Assembly (NCBI GenBank): GCA_024280945.1
Contig: JAMXLO010000122.1
Location: 1 to 64,000, forward strand
Length of the DNA stretch: 64,000 bases
Direction of reading: 5' to 3'
Source: Acetobacteraceae bacterium
GTDB lineage: Bacteria > Pseudomonadota > Alphaproteobacteria > Acetobacterales > Acetobacteraceae
Below, in pieces: positions 45,225-54,195 of this stretch. Each line of letters opens with the position of its first letter. Positions within the stretch are counted from its first letter, which is position 1. Under the pieces are notes generated by a model, which did not search any database, had not been told where the DNA came from, and worked only from the letters and a program-made list of their open reading frames with translations. A program made the translations under genes and the position numbers.

Positions 45225-46643
45225 TCAGTTGGCCGTCACCCTGCTCTGCGCTGCCATGGCCTTCGCCAACACAAGGGCCTCCTGGAGCTGGAAATCGGTC
45301 TCGTCAGGCTTTGCCGGATCGAACTTCGGGAAGCCTTGCGGCGGCTTGGTGGGTATTTCCTTGGCGATCGGCGGCAGATCGGAACGTGGCGGCCGCGCGG
45401 CGTCCTGCGTACCACCCTGGTTCTTCAACACATGATTGAGGTCCGCCTCTCTCTCGGCGCCAAAACGAGGTTGCTCTTCACGGCTCTCCGCCACCGGCAC
45501 GTCGGGGCTGATTCCCAGCCCCTGGATCGAGCGGCCGGATGGCGTGTAGTAGCGCGCTGTCGTCAGACGCATCGCACCATTGCCGGGCAGCGGTATTACC
45601 GTCTGCACCGACCCCTTGCCGAAGCTCCGGGTCCCGAGCAGCACCGCGCGATGATGATCCTGCAAGGCACCTGCGACGATTTCGCTGGACGAGGCTGAGC
45701 CGCCGTTGATCAGCACCACCAACGGAGCGCCGTCCATGATGTCGCTGCCCTTGGCGTCCCAACGCTGCGCGTCCTCGGTGTGCCGCGCGCGGGTCGAGAC
45801 GATCTCGCCCTGATTGATGAAGTCGCCGGAGATCGCCACGGCCTGGTCGAGCAGCCCTCCCGGATTGTTTCGCAGATCAAGGATCAGGGCCCTCAGCTTT
45901 CCGCCTGCCTGCTGCCTCAGCGAACGCACGGCCTGCTTCAGGCCGGCATCCGCCTGCTCAGTGAACTGCGATAGCCGCACGTAGCCGATATTGTCCGGCT
46001 CCATTCGCGACTTGACCACCTGGATGTGGATGATCTCGCGCAGCATCGACACCTCGAGCGGCTTATCGACACCTTCGCGCTTGATCGTCAGCGAGATCTT
46101 CGAGTTGGGCGGCCCACGCATCCTGTCCACCGCATCCTGCAGCGACAGACCTTGCACGGTCTTGCCGTCGAGCGCGGTGATGAGATCGCCCGCCTTGACT
46201 CCCGCCTTGGAAGCCGGCGTGTCGTCGATCGGGCTGATCACCTTGATGAACCCGTTGTCCTGCGTGACCTCGATGCCAAGGCCGCCAAACTCGCCCTTGG
46301 TCTGCACCTGCATGTCGCGGAACGCCTTGGCGTTCATGTAGCTGGAATGCGGGTCCAGCCCGGTGAGCATGCCATTGATCGAGTTCTCGATCAGGTCCTT
46401 GTCGTCCACCTGATCCACGTACTCGGCGCGCACCCGCTCGAACACATCGCCGAACAATGTCAGCAACCGATAGGTATCGGCACGGTTGCCGTCCTGTGCC
46501 GCCAGAGCGCTGAAGCCGAAATCGTAACCGAAATGGCGGCCAAGCAAGCCTGACGCAGGGCCGAGGGCAACGCCGGCGGCGAAGGCGGTGCCAAGCAACA
46601 GGCCGGTTCGCAGGCGCGGTGAGCGAAAATCCATACGTTTCAT
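45225..46643 (-). CDS. ctpA: C-terminal processing peptidase (S41)
   Basis: A 472-residue S41-family serine protease acting in the periplasm, where such enzymes trim or degrade envelope proteins. It has a signal/anchor near residues 12-30, and LDPHSSYMN. A PDZ domain with GEFGGLGIEVTQD and GVKAGDLITALDG covers about 115-200. The catalytic domain has LILDLRNNPGGLLDQAV, the serine in GGSASSSEI (314-322) and the lysine in SFGKGS. The Pro-rich tail is unstructured. EnvC-like and CtpA proteins encoded together recall the NlpI/Prc or LbcA/CtpA control of peptidoglycan hydrolases (inference). Confidence 0.95.
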   Translation of the reverse strand: MKRMDFRSPRLRTGLLLGTAFAAGVALGPASGLLGRHFGYDFGFSALAAQDGNRADTYRLLTLFGDVFERVRAEYVDQVDDKDLIENSINGMLTGLDPHSSYMNAKAFRDMQVQTKGEFGGLGIEVTQDNGFIKVISPIDDTPASKAGVKAGDLITALDGKTVQGLSLQDAVDRMRGPPNSKISLTIKREGVDKPLEVSMLREIIHIQVVKSRMEPDNIGYVRLSQFTEQADAGLKQAVRSLRQQAGGKLRALILDLRNNPGGLLDQAVAISGDFINQGEIVSTRARHTEDAQRWDAKGSDIMDGAPLVVLINGGSASSSEIVAGALQDHHRAVLLGTRSFGKGSVQTVIPLPGNGAMRLTTARYYTPSGRSIQGLGISPDVPVAESREEQPRFGAEREADLNHVLKNQGGTQDAARPPRSDLPPIAKEIPTKPPQGFPKFDPAKPDETDFQLQEALVLAKAMAAQSRVTAN

Positions 46644-46678
46644 CCTCTGTGCGCTGTCACCGGACCGCCAGTGCGCGC

Positions 46679-46694
46679 GCTCTCCATGGAGAGC
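46679..46694. promoter_or_regulatory. 16-bp palindrome upstream of ctpA
   Basis: GCTCTCCATGGAGAGC is a perfect palindrome ending 36 bp before the ctpA ATG, in the 110-bp gap after envC. The part nearer envC is AT-rich and promoter-like. It is a candidate operator for ctpA or a transcript hairpin. Confidence 0.35.
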
Positions 46695-46753
46695 ATCTTT
46701 TCGCGCGGGCGTGCCACCGCCGTCCAGTATTCAAATCAGATATGTATGAGAGT

Positions 46754-47992
46754 TTAACTGCTCGCCTTCAGCCAAGGCGCTGGGTTCACCGGCCGTCCAT
46801 CGCGCCGCAGTTCAACGTACAGCGTGGGCCTGCTGCCGGCCAGGCCTGGCTGCCAGGTCGGCATCACGCCGACCGGCTCGCCGGACACAACCAATTGCCC
46901 GACCTTTGCGTCGAGCCGTTCGAAACCGGCAAGGACCGCGTGGTAGCCGCCGCCGCAGCCGACGATGAGCAGCAACCCATAACTGCGAAACGGCGCTGAA
47001 AATGCGACCCGACCGGTGCACGGCGAGACGACGCGGGCGGCAGGTGCGGCGCGATAGGATATTCCGATCGCCGGACCGGCATCGGTTGCGTCGCCCCAGC
47101 TGCGGATGATGGTGCCCTCGACCGGGGCGGTGAGCTGGCTGCGCGGTTGCGCCGTACTTGCCTGGTCGAGCGCCGTTTCCCGTTGCCGCGCGGCGGCGGC
47201 TTCGTCGCTTCGCCTGTGACGCTCGGCGATAACCGCCTGTTCCCTGGCTCGCTCCCGTTCCGCCTGACGCGCGGCCTCGAGGTCGGCCAATACGCCCCGC
47301 AGCGTCTCGGCATGGGCTGCCTGCGCAGCGACACGCTCCGCGGCGGCGGCGGCTTCGCCTTCCGCCAGACGCTGTCCGGCCTGGGCTGCTGCGATCTGGT
47401 GGTCGAGTGCCATGGCCTCGGTCTTTTGCCGTGCTTCCGCCGCCGCGAGGCGCGGCATTTCCGCCTGGAGCGCCTTGGTTGCCGCCGCCAGCCTGTCCTG
47501 GTCGCGTCGGAGCGCAAGTGCCTCCTGGCCTGCCTGATTCGCCATGCCGCGAAGTACCAGCACACCGCGCAGGGTGTCCTCCGCCGGCCCGGGAACCGCG
47601 AGCAAGGTCTCGGCTGGGAATAGGGACAGCCGCTCTATCACCGGCAACAGCGGCTGCATCGTCTCCGCGCGGGCATCGAGCGCGGTCTGCGCCTTGCGCT
47701 GTTCTGTCCCGAGCTGATCCATTCGCGCAGCCACCTCAGCGGTTGCCGCCTCGGCCTGGCGAAGGCGTGCGACGGCGGCAATTTTGCCCTCGGCGAGCCG
47801 TTGCGCTTCAGCTGCTGCCGCAGCGGCGCGCGCTGCCGCCTGTTGCTGTGCGGCCTGCTCGGCCGCACGGGCCTGCTCGGCCCGTTCCATTTCGCGCCGG
47901 GTGGCCTCCTCTTTGTTCGGACGCGCCGGATGCGCACCGGCCACGAACAGGGCGATCAGGAGGAGAAAACTATTCCGCTGCGCGCGCCGCAT
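46754..47992 (-). CDS. envC: EnvC-like murein hydrolase activator (M23 fold)
   Basis: A 412-residue periplasmic coiled-coil protein. A signal peptide (MRRAQRNSFLLLIALFVAG) is followed by long Ala/Glu/Gln/Arg coiled coils (about 30-280) and a C-terminal LytM/M23-like domain with LTAPVEGTIIRSWG, GRVAFSAPFRSYGLLLIV and LYVELRRDGRPVNPAPWL. The zinc-binding HxH of active M23 peptidases is not visible (YVELR replaces it). It is thus a degenerate LytM activator of amidases during division, as with EnvC. ATG 47992 is preferred over GTG 48010. It overlaps the end of gpmI by 23 bp. Confidence 0.85.
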   Translation of the reverse strand: MRRAQRNSFLLLIALFVAGAHPARPNKEEATRREMERAEQARAAEQAAQQQAAARAAAAAAEAQRLAEGKIAAVARLRQAEAATAEVAARMDQLGTEQRKAQTALDARAETMQPLLPVIERLSLFPAETLLAVPGPAEDTLRGVLVLRGMANQAGQEALALRRDQDRLAAATKALQAEMPRLAAAEARQKTEAMALDHQIAAAQAGQRLAEGEAAAAAERVAAQAAHAETLRGVLADLEAARQAERERAREQAVIAERHRRSDEAAAARQRETALDQASTAQPRSQLTAPVEGTIIRSWGDATDAGPAIGISYRAAPAARVVSPCTGRVAFSAPFRSYGLLLIVGCGGGYHAVLAGFERLDAKVGQLVVSGEPVGVMPTWQPGLAGSRPTLYVELRRDGRPVNPAPWLKASS

Positions 47993-49526
47993 GTTGCGCC
48001 CCGGGGGCACGGATCAACGAATGACCGGTCATCTCGCGCGGCCGGGGCAGGTCCATCAGCTCGAGCAATGTCGGGGCAATGTCAGCGAGCCGCCCATCCC
48101 GCAGCGAGGTCACAGCGCCGCCCATCAACATCACCGGCACCGGGTTCGTGGTGTGCGCCGTATGGGGGCCGCCCGTCGCCGGATCGCGCATCAGCTCGCA
48201 GTTGCCATGATCGGCGGTGACCAGCAGGGCCCCGCCCTGCTTCTCCACCGCCGCGGCGATGCGGCCAAGGCCGGCATCCACCGTCTCTACCGCCTTGATG
48301 GCGGCAGGCAGACTGCCGGTATGACCCACCATGTCCGGATTGGCGTAATTCAGCACGATCAAGTCGTACTTCTGCGAATCGATCGCTGTCACCACTTTGT
48401 CGGTCAGTTCCGGCGCCGACATCTCCGGCTGAAGGTCATAGGTCGCGACTTTCGGCGATGGCACCAGGATGCGGTCCTCGCCTGGGAACGTCGTCTCCTG
48501 CCCGCCATTCAGAAAATAGGTGACGTGCGGATACTTTTCGGTCTCCGCCGTGCGCAGCTGGGTCCGTCCAGCCTCCGCCACGACCTGTCCGAGTATGTGC
48601 CCCAGGGTTTCGGGCGCAAACAGCACGCCAAGATACGGTGCCAGTTCGTCTGAATAGCGCGTCATGCCGACCGCGGCGGCAAATTGGATCACACGCTTGC
48701 GCGGAAACCCGTCGAACTTCGGTTCCAGCAGCGCGGCCAGGATCTCGCGCACCCGGTCAGCACGGAAGTTGAAGCACAGGATGCCATCACCGTCCTGCAT
48801 ACCGCGGTAATCACCGATCACCGCGGGGAGGATGAACTCGTCAGTGACGTCGTGAGCGTAGGCGTCCTGCACCGCTTTGACGGCATCCTCGTAACGGGCG
48901 CCTTCACCGTCGGCCAGAGCGGCATATGCTTTGGCCACGCGGTCCCAGCGCCTGTCGCGATCCATTGCGTAGTAGCGCCCGATCACCGTGCCGATCGCCA
49001 CGTCCGGGGGCAACGCTTTACGCAGCCAGGCCATATCGTCGGCTGCGGATCGTGGCGGAGTGTCTCGGCCATCCGTCAGCGCATGGACGATCGTCTTTAC
49101 ACTCGCCTGGTTCAGGATCCTGGCGAGCGCAACGGCATGGTCCTGATGCGAGTGCACACCGCCCGGGGACATGAGGCCGAGAAGGTGGCACGTCCCGCCG
49201 GAGGATTTCAGCTGGCGGATCAGCTCCGTGAGTGCCGTGGCCTTCGCGAGATCCCCGTCCTTGGCGGCTTTGCCGATCCGCACCAGTTCCTGCATGACGA
49301 CGCGTCCGGCGCCGATGTTCAGGTGTCCGACCTCCGAATTGCCCATCTGGCCATCCGGCAACCCGACGTCGCCGCCCGATGTGTGCAGGAAGGCATGCGG
49401 GCAGGCGCGCCAGAGACGGTCGAAGTTTGGCTTGCGTGCCTGGCGCACGGCGTTGTCAGCGGCGTCCTCACGCCAGCCGAACCCGTCGAGGATGACCAGC
49501 ATCACCGGCCGAATAGCCTGCTTCAT
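47970..49526 (-). CDS. gpmI: 2,3-bisphosphoglycerate-independent phosphoglycerate mutase
   Basis: GpmI interconverts 3- and 2-phosphoglycerate in glycolysis using two manganese ions. The 518-residue product begins PVMLVILDGFGWRED. It carries the phosphoserine Ser64 in PDGQMGNSEVGHLNIGAGR, then HALTDGRDTPPRSA, and the metal ligands in NYANPDMVGHTG and LVTADHGNCE. It is the first gene of the minus-strand run and overlaps envC, so an essential glycolytic gene drives envelope genes in this order. It is divergent from the VOC protein gene. Confidence 0.97.
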   Translation of the reverse strand: MKQAIRPVMLVILDGFGWREDAADNAVRQARKPNFDRLWRACPHAFLHTSGGDVGLPDGQMGNSEVGHLNIGAGRVVMQELVRIGKAAKDGDLAKATALTELIRQLKSSGGTCHLLGLMSPGGVHSHQDHAVALARILNQASVKTIVHALTDGRDTPPRSAADDMAWLRKALPPDVAIGTVIGRYYAMDRDRRWDRVAKAYAALADGEGARYEDAVKAVQDAYAHDVTDEFILPAVIGDYRGMQDGDGILCFNFRADRVREILAALLEPKFDGFPRKRVIQFAAAVGMTRYSDELAPYLGVLFAPETLGHILGQVVAEAGRTQLRTAETEKYPHVTYFLNGGQETTFPGEDRILVPSPKVATYDLQPEMSAPELTDKVVTAIDSQKYDLIVLNYANPDMVGHTGSLPAAIKAVETVDAGLGRIAAAVEKQGGALLVTADHGNCELMRDPATGGPHTAHTTNPVPVMLMGGAVTSLRDGRLADIAPTLLELMDLPRPREMTGHSLIRAPGAQHAARAAE

Positions 49527-49669
49527 GGTTTACGCCCTCCGAACGTGGCCGTGGCCAACCCTTGCCAGGGTCCAACGAGTGTAGGTCAAAATGGCGTTCA
49601 CGATCATGTCCTTTGCATTGCCGCGCGGCGTCCCTAGCTCCGTTGTGTCAGCCATAGAGGAGCGAAACA

Positions 49670-50119
49670 ATGGCGGTCACAGCCAAGCCCGCGGACTATC
49701 ACTCGCTGACCCCATATCTGGTTGTAGAGGGGGCGGCCCGGTTGATCGACTTCCTTGAAGAGGTGTTCGACGCGGAGGAGAAGGAGCGTTTCGCTGCTCC
49801 CGGCAATCTGATCGGCCACGCCGAGCTACGCATCGGCGACTCGGTTGTCATGCTAGGCGACGCGCGCGGCCCGCATACGCCGATGCCCGCGATGTTATAT
49901 GTCTATGTCGATGACGTGGACGCCACCTTTCAACGCGCGCTCGCGGCGGGTGGCGCACAGGTCCAGGCGCCCACCGACCAGTTCTATGGCGACCGCAGCG
50001 GCGGCGTGAAGGATCCCTGCGGCAATATGTGGTGGATCGCGACCCATATCGAGGACGTGCCGCCGGACGAGCTCAAACGCCGCGCCAAGCAGGCAATGGA
50101 GAGTGCCGCGCACGCCTGA
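49670..50119 (+). CDS. VOC-family (glyoxalase/PhnB-like) protein
   Basis: A 149-residue vicinal-oxygen-chelate protein of the PhnB/YdcJ-like glyoxalase group: LTPYLVVEGAARLIDFLEEVF, IGHAELRIGDSVVMLGDA, a central MLYVYVDDVDATFQRALAAG strand-helix unit and DPCGNMWWIATHIEDV. Family members bind a metal and act in detoxification, antibiotic resistance or demethylation; the specific role here is unknown. The ATG at 49670 is preceded by GAGGAGCG. It is divergent from gpmI and stands alone before the ABC binding protein. Confidence 0.85.
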   Translation: MAVTAKPADYHSLTPYLVVEGAARLIDFLEEVFDAEEKERFAAPGNLIGHAELRIGDSVVMLGDARGPHTPMPAMLYVYVDDVDATFQRALAAGGAQVQAPTDQFYGDRSGGVKDPCGNMWWIATHIEDVPPDELKRRAKQAMESAAHA

Positions 50120-50181
50120 TCCGCGGGCGCCGGCACCAGATGACACCACCCCCCATTCGAGCTAGCCTGCGGTAACGCGCC

Positions 50182-50277
50182 GGCCGTCGCACTCCCCCGA
50201 CGGCCCCAAGGGGTCGCAACGTTGGGGTCACGACCCGGAACGAAAGGCACGACACGACGGCCGGACCATTCCGGCCG
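50182..50277 (+). other. Run of three hairpins in the leader of the ABC binding protein gene
   Basis: Three successive inverted repeats precede the gene at 50296: GGCCGTCG/CGACGGCC (50182-50205), GGGTC/GACCC (50225-50236, tight), and CGGCCGGA/TCCGGCCG (50258-50277). The last ends just before the GGGGAGAG ribosome site. They could be a structured 5' leader affecting mRNA stability or translation. The first could also end VOC transcription, although it lacks a T-tract. No known riboswitch class is matched. Confidence 0.35.
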
Positions 50278-50295
50278 CACTGGGGAGAGCACGTC

Positions 50296-51483
50296 ATGCG
50301 TACAACGACACGCCGTTCGGTGTTGGCCGGTGCCACCGGTCTGTTGGCCTCACCCTCGATCCTGGGCCGTGCCGCCGCCGCCACCCGTGGCGTATCGGAT
50401 ACCGAGATCGTCATCGGCATGATGACCGACCTCTCCGGCGTCACCGCGGTGCAGGGCAGCAACGCCGCCAAGTCGATCCGTATGGCATTCGACGACGTCA
50501 ACGAGAAAGGCGGCATCAACGGGCGAAAGGTCCGCTTCATCGTCGAGGACATGGAGTATCTGGTCCCCAAGGCCGTGCAGGCGATGAACAAGCTGGTCAA
50601 TCGCGACAACATCTTCCTCTCGTTTGCCAGCGGTGGCACACCGCAGATGGACGCCGTGCTGCCGATGATGCTCGAGAAAGGTGTGCCAAGCGTATTCCCG
50701 CTGACCTGCGCGCGATCGATGTACGAGCCGTTCAACAAGTACAAGTACGGCCAGTTCTCGTCGTACTACGACCAGATGCGCGCCTGCGTGAAATACTTCG
50801 CGGAGACGAAGGGCAAGAAGGTCATCGGGTCAATGTATCAGGACACCGATTTCGGCCGGGACGTCCACGCAGGGGTCGTCGCGCAGGTGGAAGCGATGAA
50901 GCTGAAGCTTGGCGCCACATCGGCGTCGCGTCCGACCGATACCGACTTCAACGCGCAGGTTACCCGGCTCAAAGAGGCCGGCTGCGATCTGGTCTGCATG
51001 GGCACCATCGTAAAGGACACGGTCATCATTCTGCAGACCGCGCACAAGATGGGTTGGGACCCTGACTTCTGCGGTCAGTTCGCCACCTACTCGACTGCGG
51101 TGGCCGAGGCGCCGGGCGAGCCGGCCGAAGGCTTCTATTCGATGTCGCCGGGATTGTATGCCTATTCTGACGATCCGCGCCCGGCGGTGCGCGATGTCGG
51201 CAGTCGCTTCAAGCAGCGGTTCGGCATCGAGATAAACTATCTCGGCGAGGCGGGCTATGCAGGGGCCATGTGCCTGATAGACGCGCTGCAACGTGCCGGG
51301 CGCGATCTGAACCTGGACACGTTCCAGCGGGCCATGGAGAGCACCAAGGAGTGGCGCGACATCTTCGGCGGCCCACCGCTGACGATCACGCCGACCGACC
51401 ACCATGCCTCCACCCAGTCCTTCCTTTCGGTTGTGAAGAAGGCTCGGTGGACGCCGGTCGTGTCGGAGCCGTTGGGGTACTGA
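50296..51483 (+). CDS. Branched-chain amino acid-type ABC substrate-binding protein
   Basis: A 395-residue periplasmic type I binding protein of the LivK/urea/aromatic-compound group (Peripla_BP_6). The signal peptide carries a twin-arginine motif (TTRRSVLAGATGLL), suggesting Tat export. The mature part begins VSDTEIVIGMMTDLSGV and continues with NEKGGINGRKVRFIVED and SGGTPQMDAVLP, which holds the ligand site. No permease or ATPase genes follow, so it is an orphan. The molybdenum hydroxylase gene lies 162 bp downstream in the same direction, so the ligand may be that enzyme's substrate, for example an aromatic or N-heterocyclic acid (inference). Confidence 0.85.
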   Translation: MRTTTRRSVLAGATGLLASPSILGRAAAATRGVSDTEIVIGMMTDLSGVTAVQGSNAAKSIRMAFDDVNEKGGINGRKVRFIVEDMEYLVPKAVQAMNKLVNRDNIFLSFASGGTPQMDAVLPMMLEKGVPSVFPLTCARSMYEPFNKYKYGQFSSYYDQMRACVKYFAETKGKKVIGSMYQDTDFGRDVHAGVVAQVEAMKLKLGATSASRPTDTDFNAQVTRLKEAGCDLVCMGTIVKDTVIILQTAHKMGWDPDFCGQFATYSTAVAEAPGEPAEGFYSMSPGLYAYSDDPRPAVRDVGSRFKQRFGIEINYLGEAGYAGAMCLIDALQRAGRDLNLDTFQRAMESTKEWRDIFGGPPLTITPTDHHASTQSFLSVVKKARWTPVVSEPLGY

Positions 51484-51645
51484 CGCCGGGGCGAGCATTT
51501 GCAGCCAGGCGAAACGGTGTCGAACCGAGCATCGGGAGCGCTCGACCGCTTTGCCTGCCAACGCGCAGCACTTGCCATCCTGTCCCCGCTGCGCGACCCT
51601 TGACCCCTGCAGAGGCAGTCCAGATCAAGCAGAGCGAGGGATGCT

Positions 51646-53931
51646 GTGAACGACACAGTCGTGACCGATTCGGTAAAGCGCTTCAAATGGGTTGGAACCA
51701 GGCCGATCCGTCCGGATGGCGTTCCCAAGGTGACAGGCAAGGCACTGTACGGCGGCGACTACAAGGTCCCCGGCATGCTGTACGGCAAGATCCTGCGGTC
51801 GCCGCACGCGCATGCGCGCATCCGCTCAATCGATACCTCGGCTGCCGAGAAGCTGCCTGGCGTCAAGGCCGTGGTCACCTCGAAGGACCTGCCAGAACAG
51901 AAGTTCGACTACATCGGCCCCGAGCGTGTTGCGCAAAACTTCTGGCACATCACTCGCAACATCATGGCACGCGAGAAGGCTTTGTACGAGGGGCACGCGA
52001 TTGCCGCCGTTGCCGCGATCAGCACGTCGATCGCCGAAGAGGCGGCCGCCCTGATCAAAGTGGACTACGAAGTGCTGCCGCATGTCATCGACGTTGACGA
52101 GGCGATGGCCGACGGCGCGCCGTTGCTGTTCGAGGATATGATCACCCGCGGCATCGAGCCGGCACCGACCAAACCCTCCAACATCTCGAAGCGGCTCGAA
52201 TTCAAACTCGGCGATGTCGATGCCGGCTTCAAGCAGGCCGACGTGGTGATCGAGAAGGAGTTCAAGACAGCGGCGGTGCATCAGGCGTACATCGAACCGC
52301 ACGCCTGCGTCGCGCGCTGCGACGCCGATGGACAGACCGAGATCTGGTCCTCGTCGCAGGGCCACTTCCAGATGCGCGCACTGACGGCGGCGATCCTGAA
52401 GAAACCGGTCGGCGACATCCGCGTGTATCCGGCGGAAATCGGCGGCGGCTTCGGCGGGAAGACGATAACATATCTGGAACCAGTCGCACTGCTGCTGTCG
52501 ATGAAGTCGGGCAGCCCGGTACGACTCATGATGACCCGCGAGGATGTGTTCCGCGCCACCGGTCCCACCTCGGGTTCGTCGATGTGGGTGAAGATCGGCG
52601 TCACCAAGGACGGCAAGATCGTTGCCGCCGACGGTATATTCAAATTCCAGTCCGGCGCCTTTCCCGGCTCGCCGGTGATGAACGGATGCCTGTGCGCCTT
52701 CGCGCCGTACGAGATCCCGAACCAGCGTTCGGTCGGCTACGACGTGGTAAGCAACCGACCGAAGGCAGCGGCCTATCGTGCGCCTGGCTCGCCGATCTCC
52801 GCCTTCGCGGTGGAAAGCGTGCTGGACATGTGCGCCGGGGAAATCGGCATGGACCCGCTGGAACTGCGGCACAAGAATGCCTGCCGGATCGGCACGCCCA
52901 CGATCCAGGGGCCAAAGCACGCACACGACGGCTACATTCAGACCGTCGAGGCGCTGATTAATCATCCGGCCTATAAGGTGAAGCTGGGACCGAACCAGGG
53001 ACGCGGCGTCGCCTCTGGCTACTGGTTCAACGGTGGCGGCGAGTCGAGCGCGACGGTCCAGGTGAACACCGATGGCACGGTGCTGGTGGCGACCGGCAGC
53101 CCCGACATCGGTGGCTCGCGCGCTTCCATGGCTCTGATGGCCGCCGAAACCCTGGGTGTGGACTACAGCCAGGTGCGTGCCATCGTCGCCGACACCGGCT
53201 CGATTGGCTACACCCACGTCACCGGCGGTTCGCGCGTCACCTTCGCGTCCGGCATGGCAGTGGTGAATGCCACCAAGTCAGTGATCAAGGACCTGTGCAG
53301 GCGCGCCGCCGTGATCTGGGACGTCGACCCCGAAGGGGTGATCTGGGAGGACGGCTTCGCCAAGCCGGCAGGCTCCAACGTCGGGGACTTCGAGCCGTTG
53401 TCGCTGAAGGCGCTGGCGGCGAAGGCGTCGGCCACCGGCGGTCCGATCACCGCGGCGGCGAGCGTCAATGCCGGCGGCCAGGCACCGGGCTTCTCGACCC
53501 AGTTCTGCGACGTGGAAGTGGACCCGGAGACCGGCAAGGTCACCATCCTGCGCTTCGTCGCCGCGCAGGACGTCGGCAAGGCGATTCACCCGAGCTACGT
53601 CGAGGGGCAGATCCAGGGCGGCGTGGTGCAGGGCATCGGTTGGGCGCTGAACGAGGAGTACATCTACAACGACAAGGGCCAGCTCGATAATCCGGGCTTC
53701 CTCGACTACCGCTGCCCGGTGGCATCCGACCTGCCGATGATCGACGCGGTCCTGGTCGAGGTGCCGAACCCGGCGCATCCCTATGGCGCCAAGGGCGTGG
53801 GCGAGGTGAACATCTGCCCGCCAATGGCCGCGATCGCCAATGCGATTGCCGCCGCAACGGGCGTGCGGATGACCGAGTTGCCGATGTCGCCACCCAAGGT
53901 GCTGGAGGCCATAGACGCCGCGAGTGCCTGA
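51646..53931 (+). CDS. Xanthine dehydrogenase-family molybdopterin-binding subunit
   Basis: A 761-residue large subunit of a molybdenum hydroxylase (CoxL/XdhB family), inserting oxygen from water into aldehydes or N-heterocycles. The start (VPKVTGKALYGGDYKVPGML) and RSPHAHARI are typical. GGGFGGKT (about 265-272) and AAYRAPG (about 374) contact the cofactor. GAKGVGEVN near residue 715 carries the catalytic glutamate. The start is GTG 51646 with GAGG upstream. Neither the FAD subunit nor the 2Fe-2S subunit is nearby, which is unusual. A MoaD-like gene follows after only 3 bp, so the two are surely co-expressed. Confidence 0.9.
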   Translation: MNDTVVTDSVKRFKWVGTRPIRPDGVPKVTGKALYGGDYKVPGMLYGKILRSPHAHARIRSIDTSAAEKLPGVKAVVTSKDLPEQKFDYIGPERVAQNFWHITRNIMAREKALYEGHAIAAVAAISTSIAEEAAALIKVDYEVLPHVIDVDEAMADGAPLLFEDMITRGIEPAPTKPSNISKRLEFKLGDVDAGFKQADVVIEKEFKTAAVHQAYIEPHACVARCDADGQTEIWSSSQGHFQMRALTAAILKKPVGDIRVYPAEIGGGFGGKTITYLEPVALLLSMKSGSPVRLMMTREDVFRATGPTSGSSMWVKIGVTKDGKIVAADGIFKFQSGAFPGSPVMNGCLCAFAPYEIPNQRSVGYDVVSNRPKAAAYRAPGSPISAFAVESVLDMCAGEIGMDPLELRHKNACRIGTPTIQGPKHAHDGYIQTVEALINHPAYKVKLGPNQGRGVASGYWFNGGGESSATVQVNTDGTVLVATGSPDIGGSRASMALMAAETLGVDYSQVRAIVADTGSIGYTHVTGGSRVTFASGMAVVNATKSVIKDLCRRAAVIWDVDPEGVIWEDGFAKPAGSNVGDFEPLSLKALAAKASATGGPITAAASVNAGGQAPGFSTQFCDVEVDPETGKVTILRFVAAQDVGKAIHPSYVEGQIQGGVVQGIGWALNEEYIYNDKGQLDNPGFLDYRCPVASDLPMIDAVLVEVPNPAHPYGAKGVGEVNICPPMAAIANAIAAATGVRMTELPMSPPKVLEAIDAASA

Positions 53932-53934
53932 TCG

Positions 53935-54195
53935 ATGAGCGAAGCGCCCGCGCGCGTCGTGTTCACCACCGGCTTCTCACGCCGCTACACCGGCGGCGTG
54001 ACGGAGTTTGCCGTGGCGGCCAAGACCTTGCGTGGGGTCATTCGCGAGATGGACAAGCAGTTTCCCGGTCTGGCGGAGACGCTGGCAGAGGAAACCACGG
54101 TCGCGATCGATGGCGAATTGTACGAAATCGACTTCCTCCGCCCCATCAAGCCTGGGGCGGAGGTGTTCTTCATTCCGAGAATCGAAGGCGGGTGA
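53935..54195 (+). CDS. MoaD/ThiS-family sulfur carrier-like protein
   Basis: An 86-residue beta-grasp protein: an N-terminal strand VVFTTGFSRRYTGG, a LRGVIREMDKQFPGL helix, and DFLRPIKPGAEVFFIPRIEGG at the C-terminus. The di-glycine end is the hallmark of MoaD/ThiS/Urm1-type carriers, which are adenylated and thiocarboxylated there. It probably serves molybdopterin synthesis or cofactor sulfuration for the hydroxylase immediately upstream. No MoaE or MoeB-like gene is adjacent. The Arg before EGG is not unusual. Confidence 0.82.
   Translation: MSEAPARVVFTTGFSRRYTGGVTEFAVAAKTLRGVIREMDKQFPGLAETLAEETTVAIDGELYEIDFLRPIKPGAEVFFIPRIEGG

Noticed and set aside
51826-53217. 463-codon minus-strand frame opposite the molybdenum hydroxylase gene.
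   Set aside because: Shadow frame; the plus-strand gene has all cofactor motifs.
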